Positions 1 to 12,296 of a stretch of 64,000 bases of DNA are shown here, piece by piece. The notes beneath the pieces are model-generated. The model ran no database searches and was not told the origin of the DNA. It saw only the letters and a list, made by a program, of their open reading frames with translations. Where the stretch lies: NCBI GenBank assembly GCA_007922225.1, contig ML679956.1:21516689-21580688 (forward strand), written 5' to 3'. The translations under genes and the position numbers were made by a program. The first letter of the stretch is position 1; every line of letters starts with the position of its first letter. Origin of the DNA: Emydura subglobosa. Its lineage: Eukaryota; Chordata; Testudines; Chelidae.

Positions 1-2060
1 AAAACAAAAAGAATAGTGTCAAGTAAATATAAAAAAATAAAGTTTCCTTCAGAGACTTTTAAACATTATGATCAAAGACATTCCTTGGTACAGGTATTAA
101 ATTATAGGGAGCCCAGGCTTTTGTTCAAGTGCAATATTCATAATGGAATTTCAGATGCTTTTTCACCTGGTTTCGATCAGTTAAGAAACTCTATATTTTA
201 AGTATTTTAACTTCAGACAAGTTATCCAGAGTTACACAGACAATGATAAGAAAGATGAAAAAAAACTCAAAAGAAAATATTACAATACTGATTCACAACA
301 AGGTATTTGTAATGTGAAACAAATAAAACTCTTAACACATTCTTTGCTTGCGTCTTGTACAACCTGAGACTGAGAAGGGAAAAAATGAAAAAGTGATAGT
401 TAAAACAATCTTAAAAAATCTCATTAAACATCTCATTAAAAAAAAGTCACTGAAAGCTACCATATGTCCTCCATTTCTACAACCAGAAAAGATTTGATTT
501 GATTAATTGGAACCAGAGTAAATGTCAGGTCTTTGGCATAATCCTCTTCAAGAATACTTAAGAGCACGAATAGATCTGAGACCTTCAACCAATGCAGCCA
601 AAAGACAAGACAGAAGCGCCAACACTGAGTTTTTCAGCAGGTTTAGTTAACATGATAGTAAAGAAACCTAAAGCTAGTGCCTTATCTACACTAAAGTTCC
701 CAACAGTGTTAACTCTTGTTCATCTGAAACTGTGGTAGTAGCAATGAAAATATTCTTCTAAAATGTCTAGAGTAGACAAGGCCTCAGGGACTCAGCAAAT
801 CCTATGAGTTTCCATTTTTCATGTGTCTTGGGATTTTGACGGCATAGGCAACAATGTCTTTTACATGGACCTATGTTGATATTTAAAAATTTTCCTCCTG
901 AGATAGCCTCAAGAGTTAACATGAATGGAGAAAGGACGTAGTAGCTCACACATCTCTTACAGCCATTTGCAGCAGACTGAGCACTGTATTGGTTTCACAT
1001 TTGGAAGGTTCTCTTCACAACCATAAGGCCTAGGAACTTTTCTTTTTTTTAGTCTTAGTTTCTGCATATGCTGATGAGCCGTGGTGGCTGGGGCAAGTGC
1101 CCCAATTTCCCAGATCTATCCCTATCATAGCTATCAACTGAAATGAGTAGCAATAGCCCAAATATCAAGTGGAAGAGCTGAGCTGGCCACTGCCTCTTAG
1201 CAGCATTCACTTGGATTTTATAACAAAATAGAGGTGGGGAATACAGTCAATTTATGTTAACAAAAGATGTGTTAAAATAAATGTAGTATTTTTCTATTTA
1301 TTAAAAGATCTTCTAATTCAGGAAATAGTATTAGTACACCCTCATCAGAAGGAAGTCAACCCTACTATAGTTATAATGTGTGTCTTTTTTACATCCATAA
1401 AATAACAGAGGACAGTTGGAGCCTGTCAACCAGAATATCTAGTTAGGCATTTAAATGAATATAAATTTTTAAGCATACAATGTGGACTACTTATTATTTA
1501 TTTTTATTCACTGTCCACTGAGTTGACGCATTATGTCTATACTACATATCTAACTATATCTAAAGGTTACCCAGAACACCATGATATGAAAAAAATGCTT
1601 GCACTTTACCTATAGAGAAACAGTGCTCTGATCCCACGGTACTTTCTGTTGGTGTTAAATGTGAAGAGAGTAGAGGGAAACACCCTCAAATGTATGTGTT
1701 AGAAGATGAACGGAAGCTTCCATCGTTATTAAATTTGTATATCAAAGATGTAAAGATGTCACCCCACTTCACTTACAGCAAGATATTCATAGACCATTGT
1801 CAAATTTCATAGAAAAAGTCTGACCCCTTCAGATGTTTTTCATCAAAATGTTTAGAGTAGAACAATGCTGAAGGCTTATGATGCATTACAAAATTGAGAA
1901 AAGCAGAATTCATTTTAATTTTTAAAAATGTCATGTATTATTTTGCCTCCGTCTTTCTTGTTTTTTGCACTTCACTGCATTCTAACAGCCACATTTAAGA
2001 CTTCTGATTCTCTTGTAAACAAAGGCCTGCACAGCTGTTACTTTGAAACAAGTGCACTAT
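1..2060. other. AT-rich non-coding DNA, nothing recognised
   Basis: I see no gene, RNA gene or identifiable repeat here. The sequence is AT-rich with short A and T runs, and open frames do not exceed about 60 codons. It could be intron or intergenic DNA. Confidence 0.6.
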
Positions 2061-2120
2061 GGGCCTGATCCAAAGTCACAGAGCCTTTCCACTGATTTCA
2101 ATAGGCTTTGGAGCAGGCCT
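2061..2120. repeat. Short palindromic element, GGGCCTGATCC type
   Basis: The left end GGGCCTGATCCAAAG is matched by an inverted right end CTTTGGAGCAGGCCT with two mismatches. The centre has 'actgatttcaatagg', a decayed form of the 'tgaagtcaatgg' core. This is the layout of a non-autonomous element of about 60 bp that has only terminal inverted repeats. I recall this type as very common in turtle DNA; the superfamily is not determinable here. Confidence 0.6.
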
Positions 2121-3235
2121 ATTTTGAGCTATATCATAAACTGTGATTTTTTTTTTTTAATTGAAATATGCTTGATGCCTCAAAATTTCCACAATCTGTT
2201 ACCAAGTGAAACGATTCTAGTGATATGCAGAAAACAAATGGAGACTTAACTTTACACCAAGCGAAAATATGAAATGTACTTTTATGATACTGCAGCCAAA
2301 TTACTTTTAATATCCCAATAATGTATTGTTACTCTACAACAATACAGAATAATTTTAAATCCCCATTCATAAGGATTCCAATTATAATCTAATTCGGTTC
2401 AGATTAACTATGCTTTTATGTAAATTCCTTTATACAAAAAATATAAGCTTCAGATAATGTGTTGCAAATACAGTCTCAACATTAATAAAAGGCATTTTAA
2501 CAGCCTGGAGAAGTCCACTCTGACTACATTTTCATTGCAGTGATAAACAGTATATAAAGCACCTCAATTACAGATTTAATATAAAAAACCAAGTTATAAG
2601 ATACAATTTGGTCAGACTAATTTTAATTTTACTTTAGGGATCTTACTTTTCTAATAAGCAAAAATTCCATTTTTTTCAGATTCACACTCTTGTGACAGAA
2701 TTAAAATGCAGGAAAAAACTGTAGATTTAAATCAACGTCTCAATGTCATTATGATTTTGATGCATCCACAATATACCATAGTCTCACCACTGTGAAATAC
2801 TGATATAGTTTGCATTATTTAAAAGTACAGCAGCTGTAAAGTCTTTTTTAGAAAAAAAAATCATGCAAAGCTTTACATTCAAGGTTATTCACAGTGTTTG
2901 ATTTTTTAGAATATTTGTACTATAAGAATTTTATTGCAGTGAGAGGATTTTATAAAAATTAGATTTTCAACATCATCTATATAATATGTTAAAACTATCT
3001 GTAAAGAAACTCCATGCTCCAAAAAGAGATAGGGAGAGAAGCACATAAAACATTCAACTATGCTACATCAACCCACGGCATTACTATTTAATCCAGGACA
3101 TGGGTACTAATACTCAGGGATACCAATTTTAAGGGTAGAATTTTCCTTTTCAAGCTGCACCGCAGATTTCTTATCCATAGTGGAGATCTGTAGTACGTAT
3201 TCTGCACCCAATATCCTTAGGGACAGATGCACAGT
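2121..3235. other. AT-rich non-coding DNA, nothing recognised
   Basis: Long AT-rich stretch with runs such as the T tract near 2148. No repeat family or coding signal is recognised. Confidence 0.55.
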
Positions 3236-3300
3236 TGTGCAAAGTGGTGTAGGTTCAATGTCGAGCTACACCACTTTACACCAACTGAGGATCTGGTCCG
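3236..3300. repeat. Palindromic element fragment, TTTACACCA...GGATCTGG type
   Basis: The stretch 'gagctacaccactttacaccaactgaggatctgg' near 3263-3297 matches the right half of a palindromic family whose complete form appears at 49110-49200. The left part has a degenerate 'gtggtgtagg' arm. It is probably an internally shortened copy. Confidence 0.45.
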
Positions 3301-3385
3301 TCGGATGCTATCGACATCATTGGCACAAATGCATATTATACAATGGAAATCTGCAATAACCATTGGAGATGAGAATTTTGCTCTC

Positions 3386-3459
3386 GGGCCCTGATCCAAT
3401 TCCCAATGAAGCCAACAGATGTCTTACTAGTCACTAGAACAGGAGTTGGATTGGGCTTT
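3386..3459. repeat. Short palindromic element, GGGCCCTGATCC type
   Basis: The left end GGGCCCTGATCCAA is inverted as TTGGATTGGGCTTTA at the right. The interior keeps 'caatgaagccaa', related to the shared core. It is the same class as the element at 2061-2120, about 1.3 kb away, and has diverged in the middle. Confidence 0.5.
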
Positions 3460-3523
3460 AAGTCTTTAAAGGTAAAGTCAGAAAAGAGCTTATGAAGAGT
3501 TACTGGAACACATCAATAAAAAT

Positions 3524-3582
3524 ACTTTTTCAGATGTAGAAAGAGTATATTAAATTTAATACTCTTTCTACCTCTGAAAAGG
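3524..3582. repeat. Long hairpin, about 25-28 bp arms
   Basis: The arm from 3525 (CTTTTTCAGATGTAGAAAG) pairs with the arm ending 3582 (CTTTCTACCTCTGAAAAGG), with about two mismatches and a two-base bulge around an ATTTAAT centre. This could be a very short terminal-inverted-repeat element or a hairpin-forming transcript. Confidence 0.65.
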
Positions 3583-3844
3583 TTTTTTCCCCCCTTGAAC
3601 ATGTCTCAGTGAGTCTTTACAAGCCCTTTTTTAACTGTGACACATGAAGTGTCTCATGCATGGCAGTACAATCTTTGTACCAAGCTCACACAGAGGGGGA
3701 AGTGTTTTTTTAAAATTTAGCCTGTGTGGTCTCTTGCTCTGTGTCAGCAGCAGCTGGCTGTGGTATAAAAGCAGCATGTGCTACTGTGGGAGGAATTAGT
3801 ATCTTGCATCTCACAACAGAAACCCTCATTCCCTATTTGCATTG

Positions 3845-3955
3845 CAGTGGGACCTCTGAGGCTCAATCCTGGACTAGGACCCATTATACTAGGTTCTGTG
3901 CAAACAGGAAACAAAGATGGGCCGTGCCCCAAAGGGTTCCTAATCTAACTGTTGT
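3845..3955 (-). repeat. L2-type LINE 3' tail, antisense
   Basis: The sequence contains 'ggttctgtgcaaacagg' followed by 'gtgccccaaagggttccta', a decayed antisense form of the L2-like tail 'taagctctttggggcaggga...tgtttgtacagc'. Only the tail remains. The family assignment rests on motif memory. Confidence 0.55.
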
Positions 3956-3999
3956 CAGTTAGGTGCATGTGTGCTTTTTGTCAGCCCTGTGCAGATAGT

Positions 4000-4440
4000 T
4001 GGTTCAGAAACCCTGGAAACCGAAAGAAGGACCACTGGCACAGTTCAGTGACAGAGGCACTCAGCCAGGTTTATTGCCCTGAAGACATAGTACTAGTGCC
4101 CTGGCGCCATGGTTACAAATACACTAACACAGGAGTGTTCAGTGGCAAGGAATGGCTCATTCAACCATCTGCTGTCCCCAAGGCTGCACAAAGAGTTAAA
4201 GCAAGGCCCCTCCAATATTTATAGACTGATACAAACTCTCATACTATCTATGTGTTTTACGACATCTGTTTGTTGCCTCCCTTTGTATTATGCTCTAGGC
4301 AAAACATCCTCCTATCTGGTGTTAACTCAGGATGTCCTTGAACTAATTGTCTGGAGTGTGTTCTTACACATCCGAGTATCTGTCACTTCTTTGTTTCTTC
4401 TTAGGGGTGCCTAAACAACGCTACCAATATTTTGCCTCGG
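4000..4440 (-). mobile_element. Possible solo LTR, antisense
   Basis: Read on the minus strand, a TATAAATA box (plus positions 4216-4223) is followed about 145 bp downstream by AATAAA (plus 4070-4075), which is the spacing of an LTR promoter and poly(A) signal. No gag, pol or env remnant was found beside it and no target-site duplication was verified. A chance pairing of two AT-rich motifs is a real alternative. Confidence 0.3.
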
Positions 4441-6934
4441 TCATACAGTGAACTTGTAAATGGCTACTTGGCCTACCTTAAGTTGACAGCCTTTGGTTTA
4501 GGCCTCAGATTTTATACCAGGCCTAGTGCTTTAGGCTCCCTCTCACCTACACTGAGTATAAGACATGAAACAACAGATGGATACAAATATACTGAGGAGC
4601 ACAAGGAAGAGTGAGACAATATCGTAAGCTGTTGCTTGCTGCTGTTAGGGAATAGTAGTGATGGATGCCTGTGAAAGTTCTATGCAAGCTCTGGCAGAAA
4701 AGTAGTAGAAACACCATCAAAGGACAGAACATTAAAGCAGAAAGAGAAAGGAACTGTGGTCAATAGACATCCATGAAGAGATGTCAAAAAGACATGATGG
4801 AATGCGGGTCAAACGAATCAAGGACAGTGAGATAGATGTGAGTCATCATCAGCACAGCCATATCATGCTAGAAGATATGGTATCCCAATGATATGGGTAG
4901 AAGGAGAAGTGGAAGGAGCAACGGCAAGGGATAATGAAGAAGCAATCAGAGACGGAAGGAGAAGAAAACCATAACACAACAGCTAAAGGAGGCCAGGATA
5001 TCAAGAATTAAGTTTTGGTGAACAGAGTTGGAGAAAGTAGAAATGTCTAGGATGACAAGGCTCTGAATGTGAAATTTTTATGAAATAGCTATTTTCACAT
5101 CAGAAACATTAAAAATGTGAGCTTCAATATGTTTTGATGTAAAGCCATCTTCATGCACAAACGGACCTATTTTTACTTGAAAAATATACATATTTTTTGG
5201 AAATGAGCTCCATTTTCAGATTTATAACAAAATGCAAAAACCCATGATTTTAGAGTACTTTTGCTTTTTATTATGAATACTTCAAACGCTGATAGAGATT
5301 AAAATAAACAAAAATTTAATTCCAAAGCTGAGCTGCACAATCCCTCTGCTTTCCTATAAAATCTAAAACAATATTTTAAGCCCTATTATATTGGAAGCAT
5401 AATTATATTTATATGATGATTTTTAAAGTCTTTTCACATCTTTCAATCAATGTTTGAATGTTGATAAATTAAATCAATTCCTTTTATATGAACTTTTACC
5501 ATCTACCTGAAAAATACACTAATAAAGTTAGATTAATGTAAAAAATAGTAGAAGCTTTTTCAGAACAAAATAAGGATCACAGGTAAACCATTTCCAACCC
5601 AACTCAATGTTACATTAATCTGTGCAAATCATCTATTCTATTGAAACAATCACATATTAAAAGGAGACTTGGGGAGGTTAATCTTTATTCTTTCAGCATT
5701 GTTGATTACCAAGTGTATTTTTAGATCAAACAAACTTCTCACTTCTTAATGGTTTTAGTAAAATCTAAGGTTAGTTGCAACTCACTGTGAGTTTTAGTGC
5801 TACAGTGACCTTAGGTTTGGGGTTTTTTTCAAATGGGATAAAAGTGGTTCATTGTTAAAAATCAAAAGTGTGATGCTGATGAATCAGACTTTAAAAGTGC
5901 AGGATAAAAGGATATTTTTCTGCTGTAAATCCTTGCTTAGGTCCCTTTGGATGTTGTATTTTTAATGTCCTTTTTGCACTGGGAAGCAGATTTTCCATAT
6001 TCAAGGTCCATAGATGACAAAAGACATAACAAAAGCATCCTTTGGTTTGGCTGATATTCCCCCTGCTCACCAGCAGCCCAAAGGGTTATACCACTGACCA
6101 GCAGATGGAGACACAGTATACTTCTTGGAAGATGAAATACAAACATAGGTAAAAATCTACCTTTTGCTTCTCTAGTTGCTTCTTTGTCTCTGATGCATTA
6201 GACAGATTAGCCCAGGCCCATTTAGATCCAGGTTTTATTTTGTTTTTAATCTTACATGCTTCTTGAATTACAGTTGCTATTCTTTTTGTATCCTGTTGAC
6301 TCACTTGGTGGCATTTAAAAAAAAAAAACATAGTTTGGCAGCTACCTGTGTATTTTCTTTGCTGCTGTTTAAAGCTGATCTGGGGGGTTAGATCCTAGTG
6401 AATAATTTCACAAATTTAGTCTCTTTTTCTGTGAAATGAACTGTCTGAAAAACAGTTTATGATTTTCTTAAATGTATTAGTTAGTCAAAATTAATTCCCA
6501 AGTATATCCAGGCTCAGTTTTTGACCTGTAGATTGCTTATGGACTATTCAGTGCTAGTATTAAAAACTCTGACTTTCCTGGGTTTTGTTTGTTTCTTTGA
6601 TTTATTTGACACATCAGTCACATGGTTTTGTTTCTGTTTACCAAATGAATAGATGTAACTTTTAAGTTAGCTTTGGGGTGAGAAAGAAATTACCATATAA
6701 TAATTCAAAATTGCATTCCCTGATTATTCTTTAATATTATCTTAAAACAGGGGTTTTTCTAAAATCATTCTTGCCCATAAACTCAGTCATTTGCATGTTC
6801 ACTGAAATCTAACTGAAGAGCAAGTTTTAAATACTTTTTCACTATCTGGATTAAATAAATTAGTTTTTTTATAAAAGAAACCAGAAAAACAAAAATTGCA
6901 TCATGTGTAATTGTAAAGACTCCCCCTCTTCCCG
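4441..6934. other. Mostly unique AT-rich DNA
   Basis: No gene or clear repeat is seen. The stretch 4740-5050 is purine-rich, and the remainder is AT-rich with no reading frame above about 80 codons. Confidence 0.5.
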
Positions 6935-7010
6935 CATGAGTCCTCAGGGAGGTATTAACCCTAAAGCTTCAGAGCCCCAGCACAGGCTTTTACCACTTAA
7001 GCTAAAGAAG
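6935..7010 (-). repeat. tRNA-derived SINE head, antisense
   Basis: On the minus strand an A-box-like TAGCTTAAGTGGTA (plus 6991-7004) precedes a B-box-like GGGTTAATACC (plus 6951-6961), about 30 bp apart as in tRNA-type RNA polymerase III promoters. The bases between do not form a functional cloverleaf that I can draw, so this is a SINE head and not a tRNA gene. Confidence 0.55.
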
Positions 7011-7099
7011 TAGTTTAATCTCTCTGTGGACCAGGCACTCGAACAGGACACAATATATACTTTACCAATGGATTACACAGCTATTTGCTAAGCAACAGT

Positions 7100-7350
7100 A
7101 TAAAACTGGAGAGCAGGATCTCTGGATTCTCTCCCTGGCCCTGGGAATGTCGTCTAGTCATTAGAAATAGTCTAGCCAAAGAGCTATTTGGCACTTGTAC
7201 TCTGAAAGGCGGTGTGACTGAATAGTTGAGATTTGGGCCTGCTATATTAAAGGTTTGGATTCTATTCTCAACTCAGCCATCAGTTGCCTCATGCAAACAC
7301 TCCATTAATTTATTTGTAAAAGTGTGGGGAATTATATTTGACTGTTTTCT
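7100..7350 (+). repeat. MIR-like CORE-SINE head(s), diverged
   Basis: Two stretches resemble tRNA-derived SINE heads: 'ggatctctggattctctccctgg' near 7118-7140, and 'gtgactgaatagttgaga' followed by 'ggtttggattctattctc' near 7212-7270, the latter like a decayed A box and B box. The following 'tttatttgtaaaagtg' resembles the MIR core. Divergence is high. Confidence 0.45.
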
Positions 7351-9299
7351 AGGATAGGGTATCAGGGCTTGCTAAATAATGACTCTGAAGTGAAGAGAAA
7401 TATTGTTATGAATTTGCTGAGCAATAATAGCTCAGCTGAAGGTTGATATATGTACTGCTTCTGCTCCTCTTGATTGGAGAGTGGCAGCTGAGCCAGGAGA
7501 AGGTTCTGTGGCGAGCAGAAGGATGACTGGAGGCCTGGAGAGACTATAATGAGGACAGCAGTTCTTGGTGGCTGCTCAGGGTGTCTGAACTGGGGCTTTC
7601 CAGAGTTGTCTATGTACAGATGGGTCTACCTTAGTTCAAGAAAAGCAGGACTCATGTACATAAAAGAAATAAACAAATCACACCAGATTTGATTCCATGA
7701 CATCAGTTTCCCTCCCATAACAGAAAACCAAAGCTCTGAGATTAATCACCACTTGAACAAGAGGCAACAATATGAATAGCACTTACTAGAACAGAGATTA
7801 GAACTCATAGTGTCAAGACATCCAGCTCAGCTCTTCTTCCTCTAGGTTACTGGATATTTTGGGGTGGAAGCGCTCCCTTTTTTCCACGGAATATTAATTT
7901 ATGTTGCAGTGCAGAAAAACAGGGAGCTTGAGGCAGCTGAAAAGGGTAACATCCTGCTAAATCTGGCACAATTCAGAGTTCTGATCAGGAGGAGGCCTGT
8001 TTCGGGAGATGGGTAGGGGATGGAGCCAGAGAGCAGCGCACGGTATGTTTCCTCCAGGCGAGGTGGATAGCTTACAAACAGCCACGGGAGAGTTAATGTT
8101 GCTTTAAAGCACATCTGATTCTCACAGACTCCCCTCATGGATTGTACTACATAGCCATGGGTAAGGACAGTGGAATGCAATCAACAGCAGCACAGCCATG
8201 ATAGGAGTCATGCTGCCAGATATGTGTAGGAGAAGGAGGCATAACAAAAAACAGGACCATCAATTCAAAAGCTCTAGGATCTACGGGGTTAAGAGCTGAG
8301 CTCCGTATGAATCCCCTGATTCTGCATGCCTAGAAACCCACACCCTGTCTCCTTCCTGCCTAAAGTGTGCACTCAAAGCAGCAGACTCAGCAAAGTAAAC
8401 AACCTGGTGTTTTCTGGACCCTTTATTCCATGGGAAAACACAGTATAGCAGATTATCCTTAAAAAGTCCTGAAAGTGTAATTAGCATCTAAGATACTGTT
8501 AACACATACCGCTTAGTGCTTGATTCACCACTGCAACACTCCAGTTTTACAGTCCGGTAGCACCACCTCTTCTTACGGTTGTTCATAAATTCCCATTCTA
8601 AGCCACCATTTTCAGTTGCGTATAAACTTTGTCAAACCTCAACCAAAGTTTGGGGCAATTTCATCCAAAATGGTTCTGCCATTTCTGAGAATGAAGTTGG
8701 TTGGGGTCGGGGTGGGGAAGAAATAAGTTGTTTTGCTCATGTTAAAAGATTCTGGTGACCTTTCCATGGAGCTCTAGCCCACCCCATGCTTTGGAGCAAG
8801 TTTTTAAATTTGGCAGGCAGTGACCTTTATGTCAGGGATGTGCCTTTTGCTGTCTCTGTGAAAATCTGCTCACATCTGGCCAAGTTATAAACCCCTGAAA
8901 AGTCTCATGTTGAACGTCCTCAGTAGAGTCTTGTAGAGCTTCATAGCTTAATTCCCCCAAAGACTGTATCCAGTCTGAGCATGCTCCAGCATAAGGCTGA
9001 GCAGCATATTCCCTACAAATGCAGTTTCTGACAGCTCCAAGCCATGATGGGTCCAGTCACTAGAACTGAGAGCACGGAGCTTCTCCTGTGCAGTGAAATT
9101 GGATCTGAAGCCCAGGGAGGGACACTGGCCTTGGGAGCCAGTGGGGACAGAGAACATGGGCATGGAGGATGTGTGGAGAAAGAGACGATCCGATGAGGAG
9201 CTGGAAGATACAGAAACTGGAACAAGGTGGTCAAGGAAAGTGTACTGAGAGTGGTGGTAGGTGGATTGGTCCTGGGACAGGGAGTGTGGAGAGGAAAAT
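7351..9299. other. Non-coding DNA, nothing firmly recognised
   Basis: Mixed-composition DNA. The stretch 8940-9299 is richer in G on the plus strand and may be the body of an older repeat leading into the CR1 tail. An open frame of 116 codons on the minus strand there has low-complexity proline and serine content and is not called as a gene. Confidence 0.45.
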
Positions 9300-9480
9300 T
9301 GGTGGATTCTCTATACTTTGAAGACCTTAAAATATGGTTTGAGGACTTTAATAACTCAGTCATAGGTTAGGGGTCTGTTACAGGAATCGGTGGGGGAGGG
9401 TCTGTGGCCAGCGTTGTGCAGGAGGTCAGACGAGATGATCATATTGGTCCCTTCTGACCTTAAAGAATGAGTCTATGACT
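9300..9480 (+). repeat. CR1 LINE 3' end
   Basis: The block runs from 'ctttgaagaccttaaaata' through 'gtgcaggaggtcagacgaga' to 'ggtcccttctgacc' and 'gagtctatga'. This order matches the CR1 3' untranslated region and its short terminal repeat as I know it from turtles and birds. It is 5'-truncated, as is usual for CR1, and no reverse-transcriptase frame is present. Confidence 0.8.
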
Positions 9481-9829
9481 GGGACTGGCTGAGAATTGGG
9501 GATTTGAAAGAAACATCATCAAGGTTGCAAAGTCAAGCACCCAGATGTTAAGAAATGCCAGAATTAAGGGTTGTCTGGGTAACAATAATTAGGCTCTCTT
9601 GTGCCAGTGCATTAGGATACTGTCAGTTACATGATCACATATTTTTTTCCACAGGACACTTGTATCATTCAGCACATGGAATGGATGGTGCTCATTTGAT
9701 GAGCAGCTATGCAGTATTTTGTTTTTCCCCCCCTTGTTCTATGTATGGCCCCATGCCTTACATATGGTGCTGTTCAAATCCTGCTCTGAAGATAGAATTA
9801 ATAATTTCCTGATGGGCTTTTCCATAGTG
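9481..9829. other. Non-coding DNA, nothing recognised
   Basis: No repeat or coding signal identified. It lies between a CR1 tail and an antisense MIR. Confidence 0.45.
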
Positions 9830-9962
9830 CTCATTGCTATAGTGTCTGAATGCTTCACAAACATTAATTTTCTCAGCACTCCATGTGAGGTGAAGTGGTA
9901 GTATTATCCCCATTTTATAGATGGGGAGCTGAGGCACAGGGAAATCAAGGTCAAAAGTATTG
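9830..9962 (-). repeat. MIR CORE-SINE, antisense
   Basis: The run 'tattatccccattttatag' followed by 'atggggagctgaggcacagg' is the antisense MIR core segment. 'gcttcacaaacatta' upstream fits the 3' part of MIR. The B-box end is missing or decayed. Confidence 0.7.
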
Positions 9963-10115
9963 ACTAATTTGGGGTGTTTAATTTGAAACAACTAGGACCA
10001 GATTTTTCAGAGTACATAGTATTATATAGCACTTTATATGCTCAAGCACAGCTCTCAGACACTGCCTCCTGGTAGTCATGCCTAGTGATTGGAGTAGAGA
10101 TCAAAGCCAGATGTA

Positions 10116-10460
10116 GGGTCAGGACTGGACTGAGGGTAACACTGGAATCAAGGTCTGGGTCAGGGTCAGAGCTGAGATCAGAGTCTGTAGAGAAGTCAAA
10201 ATCAGAACTGTAGTCAGAGTCCGGATACAGGCCAAAAGCAAAGCGAGGTGGTCAGAGTCCAAGGATCTAGGGAAGACAGGAGGCAGAGGCAAGGCTGGAG
10301 AAGGTCAGTGTGTAGGACAAGGACAAGACTGGAACCAGGCTTCTGCAAGGCTGGGACAAGAACAGGAACTGGATCAAGAGCAGGCTGGAGGCAGGCAAGA
10401 TCTCAAGCATCTGATACACTGCGAGGCAGAAAGAGGGTTCTTGGGCAGGTAGTGCTGCTG
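10116..10460. repeat. Imperfect GTCAGA / CAGGCA-rich block
   Basis: The strand is rich in short related words such as 'ggtcagggtcaga', 'agtcagagtcc', 'aaggctgg' and 'caggcaagatct'. No strict period is visible. It resembles a GC-richer interspersed repeat that I recall from turtles but cannot name. Open frames on both strands (up to 83 codons) reflect low complexity. Confidence 0.5.
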
Positions 10461-12109
10461 GCAAGGTTGAGTAAATACCTGAGCTTCGGAGTCATCTGAC
10501 CCAGGCGCTGTTCAGGAATAGGCTGCTCCCGCATGCCTGAAGGCTGAGTCACTGGAGGCTGTGTGGGAAGGGTAAGTCAGTGCGGCTAAGTCCTCGCTGC
10601 ATGCATGAGTGATGACTCACTGCAGCTCTGTTGGAGGGGCACCCATTGAAGCACTGGAGATGGGCGTGTGTAAGCCTGCCCACATCTAAGGCTCCTCCCC
10701 CAGCCTACAGGGAGGAGTGACTGGATCCAGCTTTCACCTGAAGTCAGGGGACAAAAAATGAGAAAACAGGAACAGGAGTGAGGGTTACAGGGTCAAAATC
10801 AGGAATCACGGAGCAGAGAACCCTGGACAGCACTCACTGCACCTAGAAGACGTCCAGGAAACCAGTGGACGTGGCCCAAAGGAATTCTACCCACAGACAT
10901 GACTTCAGGAGGGATTGGAAATGCTGTTGGTGGGACAGTTTAGCAAGCAGCCCTGATTTGGCTGCAGGTTTGCCTCACAACAGCTCCGATTGACTTTGGC
11001 TGCAGCTGCGAGTGCTCAGCCCTTCTGCAAATCAGACAGCAGGATCTCAAGAGAGGCACCCAGAAAATAAGCAACACAATTAGTGACCACATGTGAAAAG
11101 TTTGACTTAAGTGACTTGCCTAATACCGCACAGGAACTTAGTGTCATGGTTAAAGCAATTGAATTGCTCCTCTGAGGAACTGGATTCTATCCCTGCCACT
11201 ATGTTTCTCTTCCAGCAACACCCTGTTTCATTCCCTGCACACATCCCAACTTCTACAACAAATGAAGCAAGAGTCCTACAGACAGCAGCCTCTTTCACTG
11301 CATAGCCCTTATTCATCCCCTGAGTCGGCTCCATCCTGTGCACCGAATGAGGCAAGGGTTCTGTGGCACAATTGGTATGATCACTTAATTCAAGACTGTA
11401 TCACAATGCATCTGCACAAAGGAGGCAAATTAACATTGCACGGACCATCTTAATTCTGGCATGTCCTAACTTGTGAGTGCTTGACTTTGCAACCTTAATA
11501 ATGTTCTTTTAATGTAGTTGTTTTGTGTTTAACAAGAAATTACACCAGCATAAAACTGTACTAATGCAAAAGTGAATCAGGCCCGTAGGGCACACTTTTT
11601 GGAATGCATACAGGCACAGTGCACCTTGCTGTGAGAGCACACATTCAGATTTAACCCCCCCCCCCAAATATAGTACAAAGGCACAATACTCACAATACTA
11701 TCTGTCCGGCTATTTTTTCATTAATATCCAGCTAATTTATTTCAAATGGAGTCATGGTGAGATCTCCTTAATGAAGGCTATTTGCATGCAAAGTTTTAAG
11801 GACCAAGGTTTAGCTGTTTCAATGAATGCTGCACAGCAATAAAGCCCCGCAATAACCTAGCTTTGGATGTCAGTCACATCTATGCATCCAAAAACGTCCG
11901 AGATTCATGTAGTAAATTTTGGTAATGACCAACAGAATGTTATTTTGTACAGAATCTCATTGTATGGGTTGGCAACTTCTTCAGAATATCTGAAAAACTT
12001 CAGATGGCATTGATGAAAATGGAAGAGATGGATTCACTTTCTGTCTCTCTGACTTCTTTGAGATACCATATCATCAACAATGGAGCATAAATGAGGGCTA
12101 CCCTAGCCT
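10461..12109. other. GC-richer then AT-rich non-coding DNA
   Basis: 10461-10960 is relatively GC-rich and probably continues the repeat before it. A run of 11 C lies at 11655-11665. No coding or RNA signal is recognised. Confidence 0.45.
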
Positions 12110-12296
12110 CTGCTGTCTGATAACTCATGACAGGCTAATCAAAAAGGAAAAATCTTTGGTCTAGCCTCTGAAGTTGAATAAGGTGATGGACTGTCACTTG
12201 GGCATGTATGCCCAGCCCCCATTTGGGGCAGGTAAGGGGCTGCTTCTGCCCCGAGGCTGTGTGTCCTGACCCGCTTAGCCTCAGGGGGTGCAGTTT

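Noticed and set aside
4109..4414. 101-codon open frame on the plus strand resembling a membrane protein
   Set aside because: It overlaps the putative antisense LTR, and the hydrophobic stretch follows from T-rich sequence.
6935..7010. Functional tRNA gene
   Set aside because: A- and B-box-like words are present, but no cloverleaf or acceptor stem could be drawn and the B box is degenerate.
9013..9363. 116-codon open frame on the minus strand
   Set aside because: Proline/serine/threonine-rich low-complexity content that overlaps the CR1 3' region in antisense.
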